Source: a virus
DNA length: 28,646 nucleotides
IMG/VR virus record: IMGVR_UViG_3300025276_000162
Location: 1-28,646 of that record
Reading direction: 5' to 3' (one strand)
A program made the position numbers and the translations under genes. Numbering within the stretch: the stretch's first letter is position 1; each line of letters starts with the position of its first letter. The notes under the pieces are model-generated. The model ran no database searches. It was not told the origin of the DNA and worked only from the letters and a program-made list of their open reading frames with translations. Below are positions 23,749 to 28,646 of this stretch, piece after piece.

Positions 23749-23993
23749 TATCCTTTCTCCTGATAAATTCCAGCATCCGCTAAAAGACTTTCAATCATAC
23801 CTACTTCCCAATTAAACTCGTCTTGTGCCCACTCAGAGTAGTAAATGTCTCCGTTACTATCCTCAATATAAACATCAGTATCTCCGTCTCTTGAGAAGTC
23901 TGCATCCGCAAAGGCTTGCATCCTTCGATCTGCAAGTTCAGTATACAACTGTACAAAAATCTCTGAACTTAACATTATTTTAACTTTATCCAT
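23748..23993 (-). CDS. small unknown acidic protein
   Basis: An 81-residue protein from the ATG at 23993, chosen because GGAG lies eight bases before it; ATGs at 23999 and 24011 are too close to or ahead of that site. It contains EIFVQLYTELADRRMQAFAD, DTDVYIEDSNGDIYYSEWAQ and EVGMIESLLADAGI. It is helical at both ends with a beta hairpin between. The function is unknown. It overlaps the previous gene by eight bases. Confidence 0.72.
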   Translation of the reverse strand: MDKVKIMLSSEIFVQLYTELADRRMQAFADADFSRDGDTDVYIEDSNGDIYYSEWAQDEFNWEVGMIESLLADAGIYQEKG

Positions 23994-24234
23994 TGTCATT
24001 TCTCCAATCATTTTCTTTTCTTTTGTAGGCTAGGCCACCTGCTCCAATGGCCTCAAGCATAACTGAAATGCCAGTGTGCTCACTTGGAGCACTGTCCATA
24101 GACAGATTTGTAACAAAACTCGTCACGATATGGACAAAAACTGGAACACCCATCTCACCCGAATGCTTCTCAATCAAATCACAAAGATCCGTGTTCAAAG
24201 CCTCTTCATTAAATCTTCTTTCTTTTTTAGTCAT
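23986..24234 (-). CDS. small unknown protein of the early cluster
   Basis: An 82-residue protein (ATG at 24234; a GTG directly before it at 24237 is an alternative). GGGGAG precedes it at nine bases. It begins TKKERRFNEEALNTDLCDLI and has the hydrophobic helix VFVHIVTSFVTNLSMD and the Gly-rich AIGAGGLAYKRKEND. It overlaps the preceding gene by eight bases. No family is recognised. Confidence 0.68.
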   Translation of the reverse strand: MTKKERRFNEEALNTDLCDLIEKHSGEMGVPVFVHIVTSFVTNLSMDSAPSEHTGISVMLEAIGAGGLAYKRKENDWRNDNG

Positions 24235-24412
24235 CACGCTCTACTCCCCTTAAAATATCATCCAAGACCTGATACCCATGCTGAAACATCTCATTAATAA
24301 TCTTGTCATACGTATCAATGTGCGTTGAACCATGCTTCTCGACCCACTCACCACGATCCATGTGCGTCGCATCTTCCTCCATAACAATGACCCAATTCTT
24401 AATCGCTCCCAT
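24227..24412 (-). CDS. small unknown protein of the early cluster
   Basis: A 61-residue protein from the ATG at 24412, chosen because it follows the upstream stop by one base (TAATATG) and GGAG lies seven bases before it; an open frame extends to 24466 without support. It contains IKNWVIVMEEDATHM, WVEKHGSTHIDTYDKII and a C-terminal helix. No family is recognised. Confidence 0.68.
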   Translation of the reverse strand: MGAIKNWVIVMEEDATHMDRGEWVEKHGSTHIDTYDKIINEMFQHGYQVLDDILRGVERDD

Positions 24413-24413
24413 A

Positions 24414-24911
24414 TTACATCTCCACTGATTTAATCTGGGATACCGCATCATCAAACGATAACTCATTTAAAAATGTCACGTTCTTTAGATCATCACGCTG
24501 TTCGCGTATCGTGTTATAGATAGTAGGCGATGGCTTCACCTTCTTAGGAAAAGATAAAAGATCCCCATTGTCATCCACAAAACAAACTTGCTTCAAAACC
24601 TTCTTGTAAAACTTGGATTCAAGATGATCCTCCAACAATGTATGACAAGCAAGTTCTATACTGCCATTGATCCACGTATCTTTAAAACCTTTGAATTTGT
24701 ACGCCTCACGGCAATACTCTCTCAATGCACCATACTTAGATGGAAAGTCGCCCTTGAACCTCGGATCTTGGTCATCGCGATCTGCACCACCGCGTCCCTC
24801 ATTAGAAACCATGAGGAACGGTTCACCGTTCACGTACAATACAGCATCGTAACACTGTGTCTCTTCTGACGCCCAATTAGCGTGCTTAATGTTTTTTAGT
24901 TCTAGTTTCAT
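24414..24911 (-). CDS. conserved phage protein of unknown function
   Basis: A 165-residue protein from the ATG at 24911, preceded by GGGAGAG; a longer frame to 24974 would run into the control region and looks spurious. It has KLELKNIKHANWASEETQCY, YVNGEPFLMVSNEGRGGADR and a middle part with WINGSIELACHTLLEDHLES, then a C-terminal helix. The pattern 'l.nik.a.waseEt.cy.a.lyv.g.....vsN.G.GG.d' recurs in small phage proteins in my memory, without known function. It is the first gene of the leftward early cluster, next to the GATTAC-rich region. Confidence 0.75.
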   Translation of the reverse strand: MKLELKNIKHANWASEETQCYDAVLYVNGEPFLMVSNEGRGGADRDDQDPRFKGDFPSKYGALREYCREAYKFKGFKDTWINGSIELACHTLLEDHLESKFYKKVLKQVCFVDDNGDLLSFPKKVKPSPTIYNTIREQRDDLKNVTFLNELSFDDAVSQIKSVEM

Positions 24912-25000
24912 CCTATTCTCTCCCACTTGGTTGTTGATAGATATACCGTAGACCGCAAGTAATGCCCATGTCAATAGTGGTGAGAAATAAAAATGATTGC

Positions 25001-25259
25001 AATGATTACACTATAACCCCTTTCCCAGAGATTTTGTTTTTTTTTTTTTTCAAGAGGGAAATGATGTATTCACCGTAATCAACGTAATCCGAGTATAAAA
25101 ACAAGGTGGTCCAATGCCCTAAATGATTACAACTGATTACGTTGATTACGGTAAGTTAGAAAAACCTCTACATATAGCATGTTCTCTTATTGTTATGGTT
25201 TTTTGAAATGATTACACTTTGCCCCTGTTTTGAACCCTAAGTGTAATCATTTTGTAATC
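25001..25259. repeat. GATTAC/GTAATC-rich control region, candidate replication origin or operator cluster
   Basis: The 442 bases from 24912 to 25353 have no gene. They contain nine copies of GATTAC or its complement (25004, 25075, 25084, 25125, 25135, 25144, 25210, 25243, 25254). An 18-base perfect inverted repeat (ACCGTAATCAACGTAATC at 25072-25089; complement at 25135-25152) and a 14-base one (AAATGATTACACTT at 25206-25219; complement at 25239-25252) stand out. AATGATTACACT occurs at 25001, 25207 and inverted at 25240. A long T tract lies near 25038-25050. The region separates divergent gene sets, as an origin or master regulatory site would. Confidence 0.7.
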
Positions 25260-25301
25260 ATGTTTATAGCTACCAACTATACCACAACTAGCCCTTAAGT
25301 C

Positions 25302-25331
25302 TTGATTGTTCCGTTCTGGGTGGTATATATA
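25302..25331 (+). promoter_or_regulatory. probable promoter for the terminase gene
   Basis: TTGATT at 25302-25307 and TATATA at 25324-25329 (16-base spacer; also TATATA at 25326-25331 with 18). The start of transcription would be near 25338, just before the GGAG ribosome binding site at 25343-25346. The match is good but not perfect. Confidence 0.5.
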
Positions 25332-25353
25332 GTTATACGTTTGGAGAATACAT

Positions 25354-25902
25354 ATGGTAACAGCTAAAGCTAAGATCGAAAAAGAACATGGTCGGAAGCT
25401 GACCAATAGGCAAATGACTTTTGCTAAGTTTATTGTGGAAGGAATCTATTCCAACGCAGAGTGTGCTAGGAAAGCAGGGTACGCCCATAACATAGCAAAA
25501 ACTAAAGCCTCTATACTTTTAAATGGAAGGGATTACCCACACGTTGTGGAGTACATAACTCAGCTTAGAGAGGAACGTGAGAGGCGTTATGCGGTGACCA
25601 CGTTAGGACAACTCGAACGACTACATAAGCTATCACTTGGAGCGGAAGATGCAGGACAATTTTCTGCGGCAATCAACGCTGAAAAGATCCGATCAGCACT
25701 GGGTGGTCTGACTATCGATAGACGCGAGAACATCAACACAATGGATCAACTTTCAAGAGATGAGATAGTGTCTAGACTCGCTGACTTGCAGAAGAAATAT
25801 CCGCAAGCATTTGTGATTGATGCAGACTTTAAGGATGTAACAAATGAGCCAAGGTCCAGAGGCAAGGTTTTGGAAATCAGTCCGAGCAAACCTGCCAAAT
25901 AA
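25354..25902 (+). CDS. terS: terminase small subunit
   Basis: A 182-residue DNA-recognition subunit of the packaging motor. Residues 14-50 (RKLTNRQMTFAKFIVEGIYS, NAECARKAGYAHN) are the helix-turn-helix of the Terminase_2 type, where the 'c.r.AGY' pattern is characteristic. Residues 60-115 form the oligomerisation helices (YITQLREERERRYAV, LGQLERLHKLSLGAED). The C-terminus is basic and Pro-rich. A GGAG site lies seven bases before the ATG. The large subunit is not in the window. It overlaps the next gene by 59 bases. Confidence 0.88.
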   Translation: MVTAKAKIEKEHGRKLTNRQMTFAKFIVEGIYSNAECARKAGYAHNIAKTKASILLNGRDYPHVVEYITQLREERERRYAVTTLGQLERLHKLSLGAEDAGQFSAAINAEKIRSALGGLTIDRRENINTMDQLSRDEIVSRLADLQKKYPQAFVIDADFKDVTNEPRSRGKVLEISPSKPAK

Positions 25903-26257
25903 AGCTTTTTGCACACGCATTGAGAACAAACATGGCGGCGGAGTTCCCGACGTTCATGTGGTTTGGGAGGGTCTTCCCTTCTGGTTAGAGTTGAAGGTAA
26001 CTAAAAAACACGCAATAAATGTCTCCCCTCATCAAATCGCTTGGCACATGGCATATCACGCTCGTGGAGGGCTTAGTTTCTTCTTGGTTAGGGGTCCATC
26101 CCCCAAGGACATATATTTGTTTGGAGGGGCCCAAGGAGTTGATTTACTGGAGAATGGTGTGCTCTGCGACCCTAGTGCGAGGTTTATGGACCTTGAGTCT
26201 TGCTTTGCGGCTCTGCGCCCTCGTCTTATCGATCATTATCGCTCTGCGTCCTTGTAG
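25844..26257 (+). CDS. VRR-NUC-type PD-(D/E)xK nuclease
   Basis: A 137-residue nuclease. Motifs: RIENKHGGGVPDVHVVW with D36, then LELK (E49, K51), and HQIAWHMAYHARGG with Q64, the PD-(D/E)xK core of VRR-NUC and phage resolvase-like enzymes. It likely cleaves branched DNA during packaging or replication; such genes often follow the small terminase gene. The ATG lies inside the end of that gene in a different frame. The C-terminus (CFAALRPRLIDHYRSASL) runs into a direct repeat and may be a recent extension. Confidence 0.85.
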   Translation: MSQGPEARFWKSVRANLPNKAFCTRIENKHGGGVPDVHVVWEGLPFWLELKVTKKHAINVSPHQIAWHMAYHARGGLSFFLVRGPSPKDIYLFGGAQGVDLLENGVLCDPSARFMDLESCFAALRPRLIDHYRSASL

Positions 26258-26283
26258 CTCTGCGGCTCTGCGCCCTGGTCTTA
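26206..26283 (+). repeat. 23-base direct repeat at the nuclease gene end
   Basis: TGCGGCTCTGCGCCCTcGTC plus TTA at 26206-26228 recurs at 26261-26283 with one change (g for c), 55 bases apart. The first copy lies in the nuclease C-terminal codons and the second after its stop. Further GCTCTGCG fragments occur at 26161 and 26241. The rest to 26390 is non-coding. Confidence 0.75.
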
Positions 26284-26360
26284 ATTAAAAGGACCGAGAC
26301 CCGAAGGCCCCGGCCAAGGATAGGCGTGCGGAATAGGACAAACTACACGCCTGGTCAGTA

Positions 26361-26384
26361 TGCACTGGCATCGCTGCCAGTGCA
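26361..26384. terminator. hairpin between convergent genes
   Basis: TGCACTGGCA-TCGC-TGCCAGTGCA is a perfect ten-pair stem with a four-base loop, between the convergent nuclease gene and the minus-strand gene ending at 26391. It lacks a clear T-run on either side (GGTTGTT on the plus side), so termination is likely but not certain. Another pairing, AGGCGTG (26322-26328) with CACGCCT (26346-26352), lies just before it. Confidence 0.55.
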
Positions 26385-26390
26385 AGGTTG

Positions 26391-26714
26391 TTAGCAATTC
26401 CATATTTCTTCTAGGGCTTCATCAAGTCCTATTTCATCGTCATAGTAAGAAGCGAACGCGCTTTCATCCCACCAATAACCCTCGATAGTCTTGGTTTGCG
26501 TATTGATCCAAATGTTAGGACCACCAAAGGCCACTAGAACTCTTGCACCAATATATTGTTTTTCACTAGTAACGATGTATTGAATATCTAGCACATCTTC
26601 AAGGTAGTCATACCCGTGTACGGGTTCGCCTTCTTCATTTGTTATGCCATTATCTAAGTCATGTGCAATACTATCAACATGATTTTGAAGGTTTGATTTT
26701 GGTTTAGTATTCAT
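26391..26714 (-). CDS. conserved small acidic phage protein
   Basis: A 107-residue protein with ATG at 26714 overlapping the stop of the preceding small gene (ATGA). It contains GYDYLEDVLDIQYIV, then GARVLVAFGGPNIWINTQTK and IEGYWWDESAF, ending with EIGLDEALEEIW. The 'ga.vlvAfGGPniWi.t....v.gyWw' element is conserved in small phage and bacterial proteins from memory, function unknown. Strongly acidic, which could suit a DNA-mimic or inhibitor protein, but this is speculation. Confidence 0.78.
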   Translation of the reverse strand: MNTKPKSNLQNHVDSIAHDLDNGITNEEGEPVHGYDYLEDVLDIQYIVTSEKQYIGARVLVAFGGPNIWINTQTKTIEGYWWDESAFASYYDDEIGLDEALEEIWNC

Positions 26715-26836
26715 TTTTCCACCTTTATATATTGACGCGTTAATTTGTGTTTAAAATGCAGCGCTTCTTCATCTTCATGCATAAACATGTAAAGATCTTT
26801 GATTACTTCAAAGGCTGCTTCGAATTTCTGTTTCAT
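26711..26836 (-). CDS. 41-residue unknown protein
   Basis: A very short gene with AAAGGAAATAGGACAA before the ATG and a TGA that overlaps the next start (ATGA at 26714-26711). The product is one long charged helix: KQKFEAAFEVIKDLYMFMHE, then LHFKHKLTRQYIKVEK. Its leader is nearly identical to that of the gene starting at 27299. The function is unknown. Confidence 0.65.
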   Translation of the reverse strand: MKQKFEAAFEVIKDLYMFMHEDEEALHFKHKLTRQYIKVEK

Positions 26837-26867
26837 TTGTCCTATTTCCTTTTGTTGTTATGCTCTA

Positions 26868-26896
26868 GTTATATACTATAAACAACTAAGCCACAA
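26868..26896 (-). promoter_or_regulatory. possible promoter for the 41-residue gene
   Basis: On the minus strand TTGTGG (26896-26891) and TATAAC (26873-26868) are 17 bases apart. The -35 lies inside the upstream terminator hairpin. A small dyad, TTATA-TAC-TATAA, overlaps the -10. The leader resembles that before 27299. Confidence 0.35.
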
Positions 26897-26915
26897 GTAA
26901 ATAAATACTTGTGGC
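26890..26915 (-). terminator. terminator after the 26-residue membrane peptide
   Basis: GCCACAAGTA and TACTTGTGGC form a perfect ten-pair stem with a six-base A/T loop. On the minus strand it is followed by TTAGTTGTTTATAG, a T-rich stretch. It lies five bases after the stop of the short peptide gene and right before the next promoter. Confidence 0.6.
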
Positions 26916-26920
26916 CTGGT

Positions 26921-27001
26921 TTATCCTAATAGCAGCATGATGAAGGTTAGACCAACGATGATAACTATCATCGCCAGGCCTGCTATAATATCTCTAATCA
27001 T
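26921..27001 (-). CDS. 26-residue single-span membrane peptide
   Basis: A tiny gene whose ATG lies inside the end of the preceding gene (8-base overlap, ATGATTAG). The product is MIRDIIAGLAMIVIIVGLTF followed by IMLLLG: a short charged start, then one continuous hydrophobic span of about 20 residues. It may be a membrane peptide that affects the host envelope or serves as a small holin-like or toxin-like factor. Too short for family assignment; the overlap and terminator placement support it. Confidence 0.5.
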   Translation of the reverse strand: MIRDIIAGLAMIVIIVGLTFIMLLLG

Positions 27002-27299
27002 TGTAAGTAAACTTAGATCTAATAGACACGACCTTTAGCTTTTCAAAGGCATCTTGACCCATTGATTCAATCAGATAGTAATCCCTATCCTTTGAAGGTA
27101 TTGTTCTAACTTCAGATTCCTTGCGATACGCCAGGCCATTGTCTATCGCTTCTTGTTCATAATACTTGATCTTAGAATCAACAGCTGTCTTAATCTCTTT
27201 TAGTATTGCAAACATTGTCTTATACCAAAATGTTGAACGATTACTAATGTTAGTCTTTGTTGCTTCGCTAACTTGCTTATGTAAACTTGTGATTGTCAT
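26994..27299 (-). CDS. small unknown protein with shared leader
   Basis: A 101-residue protein from the ATG at 27299, chosen because AAAGGAAATAGGACA, the same leader as for the 41-residue gene, precedes it; an open frame extends to 27365 across a promoter. Helical: ITSLHKQVSEATKTNISNRS, FWYKTMFAILKEIKTAVDSK, then RKESEVRTIPSKDRDYYLIE and a C-terminal basic end. The family is not recognised. Confidence 0.7.
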   Translation of the reverse strand: MTITSLHKQVSEATKTNISNRSTFWYKTMFAILKEIKTAVDSKIKYYEQEAIDNGLAYRKESEVRTIPSKDRDYYLIESMGQDAFEKLKVVSIRSKFTYND

Positions 27300-27320
27300 T
27301 GTCCTATTTCCTTTTTTTGT

Positions 27321-27362
27321 TATTGATATACTATCAATAGAATATAGCATGGGTGCTGTCAA
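27321..27362 (-). promoter_or_regulatory. promoter and operator-like dyad before 27299
   Basis: On the minus strand TTGACA (27362-27357), a 17-base spacer, and TATTGA (27339-27334). A perfect dyad TATTGATA-GTA-TATCAATA (27339-27321) covers the -10, as a repressor site would. The leader that follows is duplicated before the gene starting at 26836. Confidence 0.55.
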
Positions 27363-27387
27363 CAACTAACTAACAAGTAACAATCAA

Positions 27388-27492
27388 GTGACGTAGCGTC
27401 ACATCATATCAATCGTTCACCTTTTGTTCTTTAACCCTCCTTCAAGGGTTACTTGGCGCGATCCATATGGAACTTGTCGCGCGCTTCGCGAC
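27388..27492. promoter_or_regulatory. non-coding stretch with three dyads
   Basis: Between the leftward genes and the rightward ATP-grasp operon lie three short perfect dyads: GTGACG-TAG-CGTCAC (27388-27402), TAACCCT-CCTTCA-AGGGTTA (27432-27451) and GTCGCG-CGCTT-CGCGAC (27476-27492). The last two overlap the proposed start of the membrane ORF. Base composition changes here from A-rich to G/T-rich codons on the plus strand. The stretch may hold the promoter or a structured leader of the ATP-grasp operon; I could not place a promoter. Confidence 0.4.
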
Positions 27493-27725
27493 CCCCTTCC
27501 CCCCCTATTTGGCTAGGGTATCTGTGCATTTGGTCTTATTATACTGGTATTGTAGATTCATTCGGGAATATTTTCATTGGGTCACAAGCAGAGAACAACC
27601 AGCACCCAAAATTATTCGCCATGTTTTTTCATTTGGGTTTACTTGCATTCTGGTTGTTCATGGTCCATGATCCCTGTACCGAGGAGCATTATCATGGCAT
27701 CATTATTATTTGGTCAGCGTTCTGA
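27453..27725 (+). CDS. possible small membrane protein before the ATP-grasp gene
   Basis: An open frame of 90 residues with a TTG start, preceded by AAGGG four bases away, and ending 32 bases inside the ATP-grasp gene. It has two hydrophobic segments (about 20-42, PIWLGYLCIWSYYTGIVD; about 56-73, LFAMFFHLGLLAFWLFMV) and an ending with EEHYHGIIIIWSAF. An alternative ATG frame at 27467-27670 gives a less protein-like product. Neither has a clear family. I prefer the 27453 frame, because its residue pattern looks like a two-span membrane protein and it is coupled to the ligase by overlap. Confidence 0.4.
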   Translation: MARSIWNLSRASRPPSPPIWLGYLCIWSYYTGIVDSFGNIFIGSQAENNQHPKLFAMFFHLGLLAFWLFMVHDPCTEEHYHGIIIIWSAF

Positions 27726-28446
27726 TCCTAACATAGAGGTTCTTGTTCCTTATTTTGATATATTTGTTGACCAGGCTTCGGTGATTCATTGGGACTTGGA
27801 CCAAGATGCGTTGTTTGTTGATGGTGTTTCTTGTATTTTTGATTCTTATTTTGGACGTGCGAATGTGTTTGAGACGAACACGCATGTTAAGTACAACAAT
27901 TTTTATATTATGCGGAATTATGTGGAGTCGCATGTGGATATTGCGCGGTATAATTCTGATTATCATGGTGAGGTTCCTTTTAAGTTACACAATTTGATGG
28001 TTGCTAGGCGTGTTGGTTTGAAGGTTCCTTACACGGAGGCGGGATTAGGGACGCAGCGTGAGGATAGTATATTGAAGCCTGTTACGGGTGGTGCTCATGT
28101 GGTTCGTGGTTCACGGTCTTTGGTTCCTATGATTGTTCAGGATCGTGTTATTGGTTTGAACAAGCGGTTATTTATTATAGGGGATGATGCCTTTTGTTTT
28201 GGTTTGAGGTCGGATTATTTAGATTATCGTGACGACCCTGAACCTTCTCTATTTATTTCTGAGATCTCTGATGCTATAGTAGAGAAAACGCGACGTGTTA
28301 TGTTTGAGTTGGGATTGACGTTTGGAGCTGCGGATTTTATTGACGAAACTTTTTTAGAGATTAATACTATGCCTATGTTTGTTGCATTTGATCAAGTTGT
28401 GGACGGAGCGATAGCCAAGAGCATTTATTATGGATTGAGGGGTTAG
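27694..28446 (+). CDS. ATP-grasp peptide ligase (graspetide-synthetase / RimK-like)
   Basis: A 250-residue ATP-grasp enzyme from the ATG at 27694, with GAGGAG seven bases before it; the longer frame from 27577 is not supported. N-terminal part (1-90) is a pre-ATP-grasp domain. Then LHNLMVARRVGLKVPYT (98-114), the ATP-binding K128-P129 in SILKPVTGG, IVQDRVIG (147-154) and KRLFIIGDDAF (157-167), FGAADFID (210-217) with D214, and FLEINTMPMF (220-229) with the Mg-binding E222 and N224. These match the MvdC/MvdD-like ligases that make ester or amide links between side chains of peptides. The following gene, two bases away, has a matching substrate motif. Codon use (TTG, CGT, ACG) differs from the virion genes. 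Confidence 0.86.
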   Translation: MASLLFGQRSDPNIEVLVPYFDIFVDQASVIHWDLDQDALFVDGVSCIFDSYFGRANVFETNTHVKYNNFYIMRNYVESHVDIARYNSDYHGEVPFKLHNLMVARRVGLKVPYTEAGLGTQREDSILKPVTGGAHVVRGSRSLVPMIVQDRVIGLNKRLFIIGDDAFCFGLRSDYLDYRDDPEPSLFISEISDAIVEKTRRVMFELGLTFGAADFIDETFLEINTMPMFVAFDQVVDGAIAKSIYYGLRG

Positions 28447-28448
28447 GT

Positions 28449-28646
28449 ATGACAACCCGCGCTGTTGGAGAAGAAGAAGGTGGTTTTGGTGGCATGAGGA
28501 TGACGCAAGCTATGGGTGAGCAGGAGGGTGATATGATGGCTCCCCTGCTTGACTTTGCTAGACCCTCAGACATAACACTTGGTGGTTATAGTGCTGGCGG
28601 CGGCGGTAAAGCTCCTGGTATAGAAAATTCAATGGCAGTTACAACC
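28449..28646 (+). CDS. putative ATP-grasp substrate with TTxxxxEE motif (partial)
   Basis: An ATG at 28449, two bases after the ligase stop and with GAGGGG before it; open through 66 codons to the window edge, so the C-terminus is missing. The N-terminus is TTRAVGEEEGGFGG (residues 2-15), which fits the plesiocin-type graspetide core TTxxxxEE. A related copy follows at residues 19-27 (TQAMGEQEG). The rest so far is Gly/Ala/Ser rich (DITLGGYSAGGGGKAPG), like a virion protein tail. Either this is a RiPP precursor with the core at its front, or a phage structural protein whose N-terminus is modified by the ligase. Confidence 0.72.
   Translation, partial: MTTRAVGEEEGGFGGMRMTQAMGEQEGDMMAPLLDFARPSDITLGGYSAGGGGKAPGIENSMAVTT

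Noticed and set aside
24912-24974. TTGACA on the minus strand at 24974-24969 as early promoter
   Set aside because: No acceptable -10 at 16-18 bases; the nearest TATATC is 23 bases away.
25001-25259. CRISPR array
   Set aside because: The repeats are short hexamers in both orientations with irregular spacing and no unique spacers of even length.
26258-26390. tRNA gene
   Set aside because: Stems are present but no T-loop, anticodon arm or CCA-type acceptor layout could be drawn.
27467-27670. 67-codon frame with ATG before the ATP-grasp gene
   Set aside because: Product composition (scattered Arg, Cys, Trp) is less protein-like than the overlapping 27453 frame; neither is certain.
27577-27693. 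N-terminal extension of the ATP-grasp gene
   Set aside because: No ribosome binding site at 27577, while GAGGAG lies seven bases before the ATG at 27694; the extra residues do not look like part of the fold.

Overview
The window looks like part of a tailed double-stranded DNA phage genome of the marine, podovirus-like kind seen in uncultured viral assemblies. Evidence for this is a block of head-tail and internal-virion-type proteins, a phage family A DNA polymerase with helicases, primase and SSB-like protein, a small terminase subunit, dense start/stop overlaps and many tiny genes. No integrase, portal, major capsid or large terminase gene was recognised, so the window is partial or cut from a circular map. 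A marine proteobacterial host is a guess from family resemblance only.

Layout. (1) 49-12171, plus strand: eight genes for virion assembly, from two small unknown proteins through a large tail/head-completion-like protein to four probable internal virion (ejection) proteins, two of them strongly repetitive. (2) 12168-18992, minus strand: replication module of DNA polymerase A (Leu at the '762' position), DUF6378-like protein, UvrD-type helicase, AlpA-like HTH protein, archaeo-eukaryotic-type primase, SSB-like protein and an unknown coiled-coil protein. A strong intrinsic terminator splits it at 17.6 kb. The polymerase runs tail-to-tail into the last virion gene with a 4-base overlap. (3) 19069-20780, plus strand: SNF2-type helicase and a small partner, closed by a terminator. 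(4) 20800-24911, minus strand: early/regulatory cluster of very small overlapping genes, a C5-cytosine methyltransferase, and sigma-region-4, HTH and ribbon-helix-helix proteins. (5) 24912-25353: non-coding control region packed with GATTAC/GTAATC repeats and perfect inverted repeats. (6) 25354-26257, plus strand: small terminase subunit and VRR-NUC-like nuclease. (7) 26391-27299, minus strand: small genes with duplicated leaders. (8) 27453-28646, plus strand: a possible membrane protein, an ATP-grasp ligase and the start of a protein carrying a TTxxxxEE motif.

Two observations stand out. First, the ATP-grasp ligase is followed after 2 bases by a protein whose N-terminus carries the TTxxxxEE signature of plesiocin-type graspetide precursors, plus a second related repeat; this suggests phage-encoded ester or amide cross-linking of a peptide or virion protein. 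Second, the methyltransferase gene contains a 241-codon gene in the +1 frame with its own ideal Shine-Dalgarno and ATG. Its product carries motifs (WPTP repeats and an LNPTWVEWLMG C-terminus) that I recognise from phage proteins usually labelled cytosine methyltransferase. This looks like true dual coding. Smaller points include a shared DDIPF acidic tail on both the SSB-like protein and the primase, ELFGxPV motifs at both ends of a 1348-residue virion protein, and several genes under 60 codons supported by exact start/stop overlaps.
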